DNA of 64,000 bases, from positions 1 to 64,000 of the forward strand of contig NZ_JADDRL010000024.1 in NCBI RefSeq assembly GCF_021538895.1, read 5' to 3'. Positions 33,868-42,479 of this stretch are shown one piece after another (the stretch's first letter is position 1; each line of letters begins with the position of its first letter). The notes beneath the pieces were generated by a model. It saw only the letters and a program-made list of their open reading frames with translations, was not told the DNA's origin and ran no database searches. The DNA is from Streptomyces olivochromogenes. GTDB lineage: Bacteria; Actinomycetota; Actinomycetes; Streptomycetales; Streptomycetaceae. The translations under genes and the position numbers were made by a program.

Positions 33868-35693
33868 CGGCGACCGTCCTCCCCGTGAGTGGCCCATTCC
33901 AGGAGGCCGATGAACGCGCGGTTGAGCAGCGCCGAGTCGGCGGGCCGCAGCGGCCGCTGGGCCATCAGCAGCGCCTGCCCGTACAGCGACTCCGTGGCGG
34001 TGCCGATCAGCTCCGGGTCCTTCAGGGAGCTGATCCGCCGGATCAGCGGATTGAGGTGGTTGAGCACCAGACGCGCGCGCGGGGCGCTGCCGCGCAGCGA
34101 GCCGAGGATGCCCGCCCACAGGTCGTCGGCCTGCTCCTCGGCCTCCGCGCGGGCCTGCTCGTGCCGGGCGCCCCGGTCGTCCAGGTGCAGCGCGGGCACG
34201 GACAGCGGGTGGAAGGCGCGCAGGACGACGTCACAGCCCAGGGGGTCGAGCTTGGCCCGCGCGGCCGCCAGGAAACCGGACAGCGCCAGCTCCTCGGCCG
34301 GGTCGACCGCGTCCAGGTGCGCGGTCACGGTGTCCGCGTCCAGCTCGGCGACCACCGTCCCCGGGCGCACCGACGGCAGCGCCTCGACCAGCTCGCTGTC
34401 GTACGTGTAACCGCCGTTGATCACCCCGACGCCCTGCGCGGAGGCGATCGGCGCGACCTGCCGGTACTCCTCGACGGTCCGGGTGAAGTGCACCACCGGG
34501 TGCCGCTGCGCGAACTCCTCCAGGGACAGCCGTCCGTCGGTCGTCTCGAAGGGCAGCCACGGCAGCATCGTGCGCAGCATCTCCGGATCGTGCCGGGCGA
34601 GGGACTTCACCCCTAGGTGGTGCACCGCCAGGAACGCGGCCAGCCGGTCGGGGTCGCCGGCCGCCAGTGCGGTCAGCCAGGACCGAATCCTTTCGCCGAG
34701 CGCCTCCCGTACGGCGGCGAGGGTCTCGTCCTCGTACAGCGACTCGCGCGAGGCCGTGGGCCGCAGGCTGTCCGTGTCCAGGACGCAGCGCACGAAGAAC
34801 GCCCAGTCCGGCAGCAGCTGTTCGGCCCGCTCGGTCAGCAGCATGCCCTTCAGGTGCACCCGGTGGGTCGCCCGCTGGGCCGGGCTGACCGCCGCGGGCA
34901 GCACGTACGCCACCCCGCGGATCCCGGCCAGCGGCACGTTCAGCTCGATCGAGTCCAGCGGAGTGAACCCGAACAGCTCGCGACAGTGCCGGGCCAGCGC
35001 CACCCGGCGGGTGGCGGGGGAGGGGTACGCGCGGTCCCAGGGCGCGGGCAGGTCGGTGACCGCCTCGTCGCCGACGCGGACGTCGTAGGGCAGCAGCGAG
35101 CCGAAGTCCCGGGCCAGGGCGAGCACGCGCTCGGGCGAGAGCCACTCGGCCGACCCGGCGCGCGCCTCCAGGTGCACGGTGGTGCCCGGCTCGGGGCGCG
35201 CCTCGGCGGGCAGCGTCCGCACGGTGTACGAGCCGTCGTCGCGGGCCGTCCACTCCACGGGCGGGGCATCGGGCGTACGGGCGCTGCGGCTGACGACCCG
35301 GATCCGCTCGGCGACCACGAAACAGGCCAGCAGCCCGATGCCGAACTGGCCGAGGAAGTCGGAGCGGGCCTGCTGCAGCCCCTCGGCACGCTTGGAGCTG
35401 CGGCCGATGGTCGCCAGCAGACTGTGCACGTCCGACTCGGTGAGTCCGACGCCGGTGTCCTCCACCCGCAGCGCACCGCCGTCGGCGAAGAGCCGCACCC
35501 GCGCCGGGGCGTCCGGCTGTTCGGCGCGCCGGGCCGTGATGGCGTCCACCGCGTTCTGCAGCAGCTCGCGCAGATAGACCTTGGGACTGGAGTACAGGTG
35601 ATGGGACAGCAGGTCCACCAGACCGCGCAGGTCGACCTGGAACGTGTGAGGTGACTGGGATGCCTGGGATGACTGTGAGGTCTGGGAGTCCAT
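33864..35693 (-). CDS. HSP90 (HtpG)-family chaperone ATPase
   Basis: A 609-residue HSP90 homologue from ATG 35693 (MDSQTSQSSQ). After a Ser/Gln-rich ~14-residue leader comes the GHKL domain: TFQVDLRGLVDLL (~16), YLRELLQNAVDAI with the catalytic-type Glu and metal Asn (~40), DTGVGLTESDVHSLL (~80), and QFGIGLLACFV (~112). The middle domain shows VHLKGMLLTERAEQLLPDWA and TASRESLYEDE (with the Arg that contacts ATP). The C-terminal region is shorter and diverged from E. coli HtpG (624 aa total). It is the first gene of a two-gene operon with the TPR protein. It is not the standard stand-alone htpG context. Confidence 0.88.
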   Translation of the reverse strand: MDSQTSQSSQASQSPHTFQVDLRGLVDLLSHHLYSSPKVYLRELLQNAVDAITARRAEQPDAPARVRLFADGGALRVEDTGVGLTESDVHSLLATIGRSSKRAEGLQQARSDFLGQFGIGLLACFVVAERIRVVSRSARTPDAPPVEWTARDDGSYTVRTLPAEARPEPGTTVHLEARAGSAEWLSPERVLALARDFGSLLPYDVRVGDEAVTDLPAPWDRAYPSPATRRVALARHCRELFGFTPLDSIELNVPLAGIRGVAYVLPAAVSPAQRATHRVHLKGMLLTERAEQLLPDWAFFVRCVLDTDSLRPTASRESLYEDETLAAVREALGERIRSWLTALAAGDPDRLAAFLAVHHLGVKSLARHDPEMLRTMLPWLPFETTDGRLSLEEFAQRHPVVHFTRTVEEYRQVAPIASAQGVGVINGGYTYDSELVEALPSVRPGTVVAELDADTVTAHLDAVDPAEELALSGFLAAARAKLDPLGCDVVLRAFHPLSVPALHLDDRGARHEQARAEAEEQADDLWAGILGSLRGSAPRARLVLNHLNPLIRRISSLKDPELIGTATESLYGQALLMAQRPLRPADSALLNRAFIGLLEWATHGEDGRR

Positions 35694-35860
35694 CGTCGCA
35701 GCGCCGGTGGGGGGATGTCGCGACGGCGCGGGGTCGGGCGGTCCCGTGTGAGGCGGTGACCGCGGGGGATGGCCGGAGCGCGCCATCCTAGAGCCCGAAC
35801 AGCCCGTCTGACCAGGGGTTTCCCGATATGTATACGGCAATGTCAGTGGCGTGGTGTGCA

Positions 35861-38800
35861 ATGGATCTCGTGCCCGCACTGGAAGAACCACTGAAACAAC
35901 CACTGAAGTCAGTGCTCGGCCCCGCCACCGCGAAGGTGATGGCCGAGCACCTCGGCCTGCACACCGTCGGCGACCTCCTGCACCACTACCCGCGCAGGTA
36001 CGAGGAGCGCGGGCAGCTCACGCACCTGGCCGACCTGCCCATGGACGAGCACGTCACGGTGGTCGCCCAGGTCGCCGACGCCCGCCTGCACTCGTTCGCC
36101 TCCTCCAAGGCGCCCCGGGGCAAGGGCCAGCGCCTCGAGGTGACCATCACGGACGGCAGCGGCCGCCTCCAACTGGTCTTCTTCGGCAGCGGCGTTCACA
36201 AGCCCCACAAGGAGCTCCTGCCGGGCACACGTGCGATGTTCGCGGGCAAGGTCTCCGTGTTCAACCGCCGCCTGCAACTGGCACACCCGGCCTACGAGTT
36301 GCTGCGCGGCGACAGCGACGAGACGGTGGAGACCTGGGCCGGCGCCCTCATCCCGCTCTACCCGGCGACCGCCAAGCTGGAGTCCTGGAAGATCGGCAAG
36401 GCGGTCCAGACCGTCCTGCCCAGCGCCCAGGAGGCCGTCGACCCGCTGCCCGAGTCCCTGCGCGAGGGCCGCGGCCTGGTCTCCCTGCCCGAGGCCCTCC
36501 TCAAGATCCACCGCCCGCACACCAAGGCGGACATCGAGGACGCCCGTGCCCGCCTCAAGTGGGACGAGGCCTTCGTCCTCCAGGTCGCCCTCGCCCGCCG
36601 ACGCCACACCGACGCCCAGCTCCCGGCGGTGCCGCGGAAGCCCAGCCCGGACGGTCTGCTCACGGCGTTCGACGACCGCCTCCCCTTCACCCTCACCGAC
36701 GGCCAGCGAAAGGTCTCCACGGAGATCTTCGACGACCTGGCCACCGCCCATCCGATGCACCGGCTGCTGCAGGGGGAGGTGGGTTCCGGAAAGGCTCAGC
36801 CTCTCGACTCGCTCGTGCTGACACCCGTGGGCTTCCGGCGTATGGGGGATGTGCGGGAGGGGGACGAAGTCGTCGTGCCGGACGGCGGGATCGCACGGAT
36901 CGACGGAGTCTTTCCGCAAGGAGAGCGCGATGTCTGGCGCCTGGTTCTTTCCGACGGAAGTTCTGTCGAGTGCGACGACGAGCATCTCTGGATCGTGGGT
37001 ACGAGCTGTGGGTGGCACCGTTCTCAGGCACCCAAGATCATGACGACCCGGGAGATTCGTCTCGACACGTTCAAGGCGAACGGAGATTCGAAGTGGTATC
37101 TCCCGGTGGCCACTCCGGTCGACCTGGGAGACGATTGTGGACTGCCCCTCGATCCGTATCTGTTCGGTCTCCTGTTGGGAGACGGTTCATTTCGCCACAA
37201 CCTGCGTCTGGCCACCATCGATGACGAGATCCGTGTCGCTGTGGCGACAGCGGTGGCACCCGAGTGTCGCCTGATCCCGGTCAAGGGGTCCCCTTGTGAC
37301 TACACGATCCAGCTTGTGGAACGTGCCGGAGGCGCGCGCAATCCTGTGATTCAAATCCTGCGTGATCTGAATCTGTGGGGTGTGACGTCGCACGAGAAAT
37401 TCGTCCCCGACGAGTTCAAGAACACCTCGATCAAGAACCGTCTGGCTCTGCTCCAAGGGCTCATGGACACCGACGGCACAGTCCAGCCGGATGGCATGAG
37501 CATCTCGTTCTGCTCAGCCTCGCGCAGGCTCGCGGACGATGTCGCTTGGCTTGTGCGGTCACTGGGCGGTCGAGCGCGCGTTCTGCCGAAGAAGGCAGCC
37601 TTCGACGTCTCGGTGGCCATGCCTGGCGAGTACGCTCCGTTCAGGCTGACCCGCAAGGCCGATCGCGTACGGCCCAGGTCGAAATACAGCACGTTCCGGC
37701 GCGGAATTCGCGCGGTTGAGTATGTGGGACGGAAGCCCGTCCAGTGCATTAGCGTCGCCCACCCCAGCCATGCCTACGTCACCGACCACTTCACGGTGAC
37801 CCACAACACGATGGTGGCGCTGCGCGCCATGCTCGCCGTTGTGGACGCCGGTGGGCAGGCCGCCATGCTCGCGCCCACCGAGGTACTCGCCCAGCAGCAC
37901 CACCGGTCGGTCGTCGAGATGATGGGCGAGCTCGCCGAGGGAGGGATGCTGGGCGGCGCCGAGCGGGCCACCAAGGTGGTGCTGCTCACCGGGTCGATGG
38001 GGGCGGCCGCACGACGGCAGGCGCTGCTCGATCTCGTCACCGGCGAGGCCGGGATCGTGATCGGCACGCACGCGCTGATCGAGGACAAGGTGCAGTTCCA
38101 CGACCTGGGGCTGGTCGTGGTCGACGAGCAGCACCGGTTCGGGGTGGAGCAGCGCGACGCCCTGCGCGGCAAGGGCAAGCAGCCGCCGCACCTGCTCGTC
38201 ATGACCGCCACGCCGATCCCGCGCACGGTCGCCATGACCGTCTTCGGCGACCTGGAGACCTCCGTCCTGGACCAGCTCCCGGCCGGCCGTTCACCGATCG
38301 CCAGCCATGTCGTCCCGGCCGCCGACAAGCCCCACTTCCTGGCCCGCGCCTGGGAGCGGGTGCGCGAGGAGGTGGAGAACGGGCACCAGGGGTACGTCGT
38401 CTGCCCCCGGATCGGGGACGAGGAGGTGGACCCGAAGAAGAAGTCGCCCGAGGACGAGGCCGAGAAGCGTCCCCCGCTCGCCGTCCTCGACGTGGCCGAC
38501 CAGTTGGCCAAGGGCCCGCTCGCCGGCCTGAAGGTGGAGGTGCTGCACGGCCGTATGCACCCGGACGACAAGGACGCCGTCATGCGCCGCTTCGCGGCCG
38601 GGGAGAGTGACGTCCTGGTCGCCACGACCGTGATCGAGGTCGGCGTGAACGTCCCGAACGCCACCGCGATGGTGATCATGGACGCCGACCGCTTCGGCGT
38701 CTCCCAGCTCCACCAGCTGCGCGGCCGCGTCGGCCGTGGTTCCGCCGCCGGTCTCTGCCTCCTGGTCACCGAGATGCCGGAGGCGAGCGCGGCCCGCCAG

Positions 38801-39082
38801 CGGCTCACCGCGGTCGCCTCCACCCTGGACGGCTTCGAGCTCTCCCGCATCGACCTCGAACAGCGCCGCGAGGGCGACGTCCTCGGCCAGGCCCAGTCCG
38901 GCGCCCGCTCCAGCCTGCGGGTGCTCGCCGTCATCGACGACGAGGAGGTCATCGCCGAGGCCCGCGAGGAGGCGGCGGCGGTGGTGGCGGCCGATCCGGA
39001 GCTGACCCGGCTGCCGGGCCTGCGTACGGCTCTGGACGCCCTGTTGGACGAGGAGCGGGAGCAGTACCTGGAAAAGGGGTGA
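35861..39082 (+). CDS. recG: ATP-dependent DNA helicase RecG, intein-containing precursor
   Basis: The frame encodes 1073 residues from ATG 35861 (MDLVPALEEPLKQ); ATG 35828 would add 11. RecG is normally ~735 aa. The wedge/OB domain occupies the N-terminal ~280 residues. The helicase Walker A reads GEVGSGK, then 338 foreign residues, then T-MVALRAM; removing 36794-37807 restores GSGKT and gives a 735-aa protein. Later motifs are intact: LAPTEVLA, VVDEQHRFGV (DEQH), MTATPIPRT and QLRGRVGRG. RecG remodels stalled forks. Without protein splicing the P-loop would be broken, so splicing must work if RecG is functional. The gene is divergent from the HSP90 operon. Confidence 0.95.
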   Translation: MDLVPALEEPLKQPLKSVLGPATAKVMAEHLGLHTVGDLLHHYPRRYEERGQLTHLADLPMDEHVTVVAQVADARLHSFASSKAPRGKGQRLEVTITDGSGRLQLVFFGSGVHKPHKELLPGTRAMFAGKVSVFNRRLQLAHPAYELLRGDSDETVETWAGALIPLYPATAKLESWKIGKAVQTVLPSAQEAVDPLPESLREGRGLVSLPEALLKIHRPHTKADIEDARARLKWDEAFVLQVALARRRHTDAQLPAVPRKPSPDGLLTAFDDRLPFTLTDGQRKVSTEIFDDLATAHPMHRLLQGEVGSGKAQPLDSLVLTPVGFRRMGDVREGDEVVVPDGGIARIDGVFPQGERDVWRLVLSDGSSVECDDEHLWIVGTSCGWHRSQAPKIMTTREIRLDTFKANGDSKWYLPVATPVDLGDDCGLPLDPYLFGLLLGDGSFRHNLRLATIDDEIRVAVATAVAPECRLIPVKGSPCDYTIQLVERAGGARNPVIQILRDLNLWGVTSHEKFVPDEFKNTSIKNRLALLQGLMDTDGTVQPDGMSISFCSASRRLADDVAWLVRSLGGRARVLPKKAAFDVSVAMPGEYAPFRLTRKADRVRPRSKYSTFRRGIRAVEYVGRKPVQCISVAHPSHAYVTDHFTVTHNTMVALRAMLAVVDAGGQAAMLAPTEVLAQQHHRSVVEMMGELAEGGMLGGAERATKVVLLTGSMGAAARRQALLDLVTGEAGIVIGTHALIEDKVQFHDLGLVVVDEQHRFGVEQRDALRGKGKQPPHLLVMTATPIPRTVAMTVFGDLETSVLDQLPAGRSPIASHVVPAADKPHFLARAWERVREEVENGHQGYVVCPRIGDEEVDPKKKSPEDEAEKRPPLAVLDVADQLAKGPLAGLKVEVLHGRMHPDDKDAVMRRFAAGESDVLVATTVIEVGVNVPNATAMVIMDADRFGVSQLHQLRGRVGRGSAAGLCLLVTEMPEASAARQRLTAVASTLDGFELSRIDLEQRREGDVLGQAQSGARSSLRVLAVIDDEEVIAEAREEAAAVVAADPELTRLPGLRTALDALLDEEREQYLEKG
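36794..37807 (+). other. Intein (class 3-like, with LAGLIDADG homing endonuclease) in RecG
   Basis: A 338-codon in-frame insertion between Lys and Thr of the Walker A motif. Block A is AQPLDSLVLTPVGFRRMGD, with Ala at position 1 instead of Cys or Ser. Trp66 lies in HLWIVG (block B). Two dodecapeptide endonuclease motifs are LFGLLLGDGS (~123-132, Asp130) and LLQGLMDTDG (~219-228, Asp227). Block F has Cys318 in VQCISV, and the end is VTHN with Asn338, followed by Thr. Trp-Cys-Thr with no N-terminal nucleophile is the signature of class 3 inteins. Both endonuclease Asp residues are kept, so it may still home. GC content is visibly lower than the flanks (near 55-60% in samples), pointing to transfer. 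Confidence 0.93.
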
Positions 39083-39167
39083 GCCATGACGGCCGTACGA
39101 CGCGCGGCACCCCCCACTTTCGCCTGCCAGACTGGACCTGTCACCGCCCCACGACCAAGGACCCCAC

Positions 39168-39755
39168 ATGACCCGCGTGATCGCCGGCACGGCCGGCGGA
39201 CGCCGCCTGGCCGTCCCGCCGGGAACCGGTACGCGTCCGACCTCCGACCGCGCGCGCGAAGGCCTCTTCTCCACCTGGCAGTCCCTGCTGGGCGGCCCGC
39301 TGGACGGTGAACGCGTCCTCGACCTGTACGCCGGCTCGGGCGCCGTCGGCCTGGAGGCCCTGTCCCGCGGCGCCGGCCACACCCTGCTCGTCGAGGCCGA
39401 CGCCCGTGCCGCCCGCACGGTCCGGGACAACGTACGCAGCATCGGCCTTCCCGGTGCCGAGGTCAGGGCGGGCAAGGCGGAACAGATCATTCGGACACCG
39501 GCGCCCGCCGAACCGTACGACATCGTCTTCCTCGACCCGCCGTACGCCGTCACCGACGACGATCTTCGCGAGATTCTGCTCACACTCCACACGGAGGGCT
39601 GGCTCGCGGAGGAAGCGCTCGTCACCGTGGAGCGCAGCACCAGAGGTGGCGAATTCCACTGGCCCGACGGCTTCGAAGGGCTCCGGGCCCGCCGTTACGG
39701 CGAGGGAACGTTTTGGTACGGTCGCGCCGCCTCTACGTGCGAAGACGCACGATGA
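39168..39755 (+). CDS. rsmD: 16S rRNA (guanine(966)-N(2))-methyltransferase
   Basis: A 195-residue Rossmann methyltransferase from ATG 39168 (MTRVIAGTAGGRRLAVPPG). SAM motif VLDLYAGSGAVGLEAL (~48), catalytic DPPY near 125 (IVFLDPPYAV). It methylates G966 of 16S rRNA in the assembling 30S subunit. It sits between recG and coaD, a very common order in bacteria. Confidence 0.94.
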   Translation: MTRVIAGTAGGRRLAVPPGTGTRPTSDRAREGLFSTWQSLLGGPLDGERVLDLYAGSGAVGLEALSRGAGHTLLVEADARAARTVRDNVRSIGLPGAEVRAGKAEQIIRTPAPAEPYDIVFLDPPYAVTDDDLREILLTLHTEGWLAEEALVTVERSTRGGEFHWPDGFEGLRARRYGEGTFWYGRAASTCEDAR

Positions 39756-39781
39756 CCGGACCGGAGAGCGAGGGATCACAA

Positions 39782-40261
39782 GTGCGCCGCGCCGTATGTC
39801 CCGGGTCGTTCGACCCCATCACCAACGGACACCTCGACATCATCTCCCGCGCCTCCCGCCTCTACGACGAGGTCTACGTCGCGGTGATGATCAACAAGGC
39901 CAAGCGGGGCCTGTTCGAGGTCGACGAGCGGATCGACCTGATCCGCCAGGTCACCGCCGAGTTCGAGAACGTCCGGGTCGAGGCCTTCCACGGCCTCCTC
40001 GTCGACTTCTGCAAGCAGCGCGACATCCCCGCCATCGTCAAGGGCCTGCGCGCCGTCAGCGACTTCGACTACGAGCTGCAGATGGCCCAGATGAACAACG
40101 GCCTGTCGGGTGTCGAGACGCTCTTCGTGCCGACCAACCCCACCTACAGCTTCCTGTCCTCCTCGCTGGTCAAGGAGGTCGCGACCTGGGGCGGCGACGT
40201 CTCCCACCTGGTCCCGCCGGTGGTGCTCGAAGCGCTCACCAAGCGCCTCGGCAGGGACTGA
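39782..40261 (+). CDS. coaD: Phosphopantetheine adenylyltransferase
   Basis: A 159-residue enzyme from GTG 39782 (MRRAVCPGSFDPITNGHLDI). An ATG at 39752 overlapping the rsmD stop is possible but gives an atypical N-terminus. The nucleotidyltransferase TxGH motif is TNGH (~15); the second signature appears as FLSSSLVKEVA. It makes dephospho-CoA from 4'-phosphopantetheine. rsmD-coaD are probably one operon. Confidence 0.94.
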   Translation: MRRAVCPGSFDPITNGHLDIISRASRLYDEVYVAVMINKAKRGLFEVDERIDLIRQVTAEFENVRVEAFHGLLVDFCKQRDIPAIVKGLRAVSDFDYELQMAQMNNGLSGVETLFVPTNPTYSFLSSSLVKEVATWGGDVSHLVPPVVLEALTKRLGRD

Positions 40262-40359
40262 CCGGCTGACGCCCCGTCACCCGGTGTCGGACGGCCACCC
40301 CATGGACGTACAGTCGTCCCGTCCGTCTCCAACACAGCTGTAGAGAGTGGCGAGCACAG

Positions 40360-41472
40360 GTGGACGTGCAGAAGAAGCTCGACGAGATCGTGGACGCGGT
40401 CTCCGGTGCCCGGGGCATGCCCATGTCGGCGTCGTGCGTGGTCAACCGCGCCGACCTGCTCGCCCTGCTCGAAGAGGTGCGCCAGGCGCTGCCCGGCTCC
40501 CTCGCACAGGCGCAGGAGCTGATCGGCGACCGTGAGCAGATGGTCGAGCAGGCCCGCCAGGAGGCCGAGCGGATCATCGGGCAGGCGCACGCCGAGCGCG
40601 GCTCGCTGATCTCCGACACCGAGGTCGCCCGCCGCTCGCAGGCCGAGGGCGACCGGATCCTCGCCGAGGCCCGCCAGGAGGCCGAGGACGTCCGCGCCGA
40701 GGCCGACGACTACGTCGACTCCAAGCTGGCCAACTTCGAGGTCGTCCTCACCAAGACCCTCGGCTCCGTCGGCCGCGGCCGCGAGAAGCTCCTCGGCACC
40801 GGCCCCGGCCTGGACGAGCAGGGCTACGTGGACCCTGAGGAAGACGACGCCCCCGAGCGCAGCCACGACCCGGAGACCCTGCGCCGCGACGCCGACGCCT
40901 ACGTGGACGCCAAGCTGGGCGCCTTCGAGGCGGTCCTCGCCAAGACGCTGGAGGCCGTCGGCCGCGGCCGGCAGAAACTGCACGGCCGCATCGCCACGGA
41001 CGACCTCGGCGCCCTCGCCGACGACACGTCGACCTTCCAGCACTCCAGCGACGCCGACTACCTGGCCGACCTCGCCGCCCTCGCGGACACCCCGGCCGAG
41101 CGGCCCGTCGACCCCCAGCCCGCCGAGCCGCAGCCGGCCGCCGCCCAGTACGACCAGCAGCCCGCCTACGGCTACCAGCAGCAGGACCCGTACGCCGGCT
41201 TCCCGCAGCAGCAGGGGTACGCCCAGCAGGACCCGTACGGCTACCAGCACGCCGATCCCTATTCCCCCACCTCCGGCTACGCTCCGGCGGGAGGTGCCCC
41301 CTTCCAGGGCTACGACGCCCAGCAGGCCGCCTACGACCCGAACCAGGTCCCGCAGCAGCCCCAGCAGGCCGCCCAGCAGCAGGGCTACGCCCTCGACGAG
41401 ACCAGCCTCTTCGACACGAGCATGATCAGTGCGGAGCAGCTGCGGGCCTACGAACAGGGCCGCGGCCTGTAG
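40360..41472 (+). CDS. DivIVA-like / ATP-synthase-b-like coiled-coil protein
   Basis: A 370-residue protein from GTG 40360 (MDVQKKLDEIVDAVSGARGM). Residues ~35-145 are a long coiled coil rich in Glu/Arg/Ala (REQMVEQARQEAERIIGQAH). Two ~30-residue segments are duplicated: YVDSKLANFEVVLTKTL (~117) and YVDAKLGAFEAVLAKTL (~180), each ending in GRGR(E/Q)KL. After ~245 it is a Gln/Tyr/Pro-rich tail (QQDPYAGFPQQQGY). Homologues are annotated cell division initiation or ATP synthase b-like; the role is not proven. Part of the tail is encoded by a palindromic repeat (41262-41305). Confidence 0.82.
   Translation: MDVQKKLDEIVDAVSGARGMPMSASCVVNRADLLALLEEVRQALPGSLAQAQELIGDREQMVEQARQEAERIIGQAHAERGSLISDTEVARRSQAEGDRILAEARQEAEDVRAEADDYVDSKLANFEVVLTKTLGSVGRGREKLLGTGPGLDEQGYVDPEEDDAPERSHDPETLRRDADAYVDAKLGAFEAVLAKTLEAVGRGRQKLHGRIATDDLGALADDTSTFQHSSDADYLADLAALADTPAERPVDPQPAEPQPAAAQYDQQPAYGYQQQDPYAGFPQQQGYAQQDPYGYQHADPYSPTSGYAPAGGAPFQGYDAQQAAYDPNQVPQQPQQAAQQQGYALDETSLFDTSMISAEQLRAYEQGRGL
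41262..41305. repeat. Streptomyces palindromic repeat inside the coiled-coil gene
   Basis: The stretch CCCCCACCTCCGG, CTACGCT, CCGGCGGGAGGTGCCCCC resembles, from memory, a second frequent short Streptomyces repeat (CACCTCC/GGAGGTG arms). It is in frame and encodes about SPTSGYAPAGGAPF of the tail. Confidence 0.6.
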
Positions 41473-41508
41473 TCAGGACACCGGTGCGGCCTGCGACGAC
41501 GTACCGGA

Positions 41509-41538
41509 TTGGGCCGAGAGCGAAAGGTCCAGTATCCT
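41509..41538 (+). promoter_or_regulatory. Probable promoter of the yceD-rpmF-rnc operon
   Basis: TTGGGC (41509-41514) and TATCCT (41533-41538) are 18 bases apart, a vegetative-type arrangement about 90 bases before the YceD gene. Confidence 0.45.
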
Positions 41539-41629
41539 GGCTCTTCGGTCGCGTGTACGTCCGCGATCAGCGCTGCCCCGGGACACCGCAGGGCAGTGTC
41601 CCGCAGAGCTCAGAAGATCGAAAGCAGGA

Positions 41630-42283
41630 ATGGCCTCCAACGCCCGCCTCGACCACCGAAACCCCTTCGTGTTCGACACACACGAGCTGGGGAGGCGTCC
41701 TGGTGCGCTGCAGCGGCTGACCCGCACGGTCGACGCCCCCAGGGACTTCGGTCTCCAGGGAGTCATCGAAGTGCCGGAAGGCGCCCCGGTGGAGCTCGAC
41801 CTCCGCCTTGAGTCGGTCATGGAAGGTGTGCTCGTCACAGGCACCGCCCGTGCACAGGCCGAGGGGGAGTGCGTAAGGTGTCTGGAGCCGCTTCAGCTCG
41901 ACGTCGAAGCGGACTTCCAGGAGATGTTCTCGTACCCTGACGCCGACGACCGGGGCCGCGTGAAGGCGGAACCGGTCGACGACGCCGAGGAAGACGAGGA
42001 CAGGCTCCTTCTCGAGGACGGCCTGTTCGACCTCGAACCCGTGCTGCGGGACGCGGTGGTGCTCGCACTGCCGATGCAGCCGGTGTGCCAGGAAGACTGC
42101 CCGGGCCTGTGCTCCGAATGCGGAGCGCGGCTGGCTGACGACCCGGACCACCACCACGACGCCGTCGACATCCGTTGGGCGGCATTGCAGGGACTCGCCG
42201 GCACCATGTCGGACGGCGAGAAGGACGAGATGAGCGGCGACGGGCCTGAATCCGCGCGCGCCGCCGAGAAGCAGGAGAAGTAG
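41630..42283 (+). CDS. yceD: YceD / DUF177 family protein
   Basis: A 217-residue protein from ATG 41630 ([20 protein letters not shown]). DUF177 features: [20 protein letters not shown] (~80) and the Cys cluster [16 protein letters not shown] (~157-172), which may bind zinc. The C-terminal ~30 residues are acidic and variable. It lies directly before rpmF, as in most bacteria, where the pair is linked to ribosome/23S rRNA metabolism. Confidence 0.9.
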   Translation: MASNARLDHRNPFVFDTHELGRRPGALQRLTRTVDAPRDFGLQGVIEVPEGAPVELDLRLESVMEGVLVTGTARAQAEGECVRCLEPLQLDVEADFQEMFSYPDADDRGRVKAEPVDDAEEDEDRLLLEDGLFDLEPVLRDAVVLALPMQPVCQEDCPGLCSECGARLADDPDHHHDAVDIRWAALQGLAGTMSDGEKDEMSGDGPESARAAEKQEK

Positions 42284-42285
42284 CC

Positions 42286-42459
42286 GTGGCTGTTCCGAAG
42301 CGGAAGATGTCGCGCAGCAACACGCGCCACCGCCGGTCGCAGTGGAAGGCTGCGGTCCCCACCCTGGTTGCGTGCGAGCGCTGCCACGAGCCCAAGCTGC
42401 AGCACATCGCGTGCCCGTCTTGCGGCACCTACAACAAGCGCCAGGTCCTCGAAGTCTGA
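42286..42459 (+). CDS. rpmF: 50S ribosomal protein L32
   Basis: A 57-residue L32 from GTG 42286, two bases after the YceD stop ([20 protein letters not shown]). The zinc ribbon is CERCHEP...CPSCG. It is the cysteine-containing form. rnc starts 20 bases after its stop. Confidence 0.97.
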   Translation: MAVPKRKMSRSNTRHRRSQWKAAVPTLVACERCHEPKLQHIACPSCGTYNKRQVLEV

Positions 42460-42479
42460 GCGGGCTGGTGAGAGGCACT

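Noticed and set aside
36794..37807. Alternative view of the recG insertion as an ordinary domain or frameshift
   Set aside because: The frame is open throughout, splicing block motifs A, B, F and G and two endonuclease motifs are in order, and the insertion sits exactly inside the P-loop.
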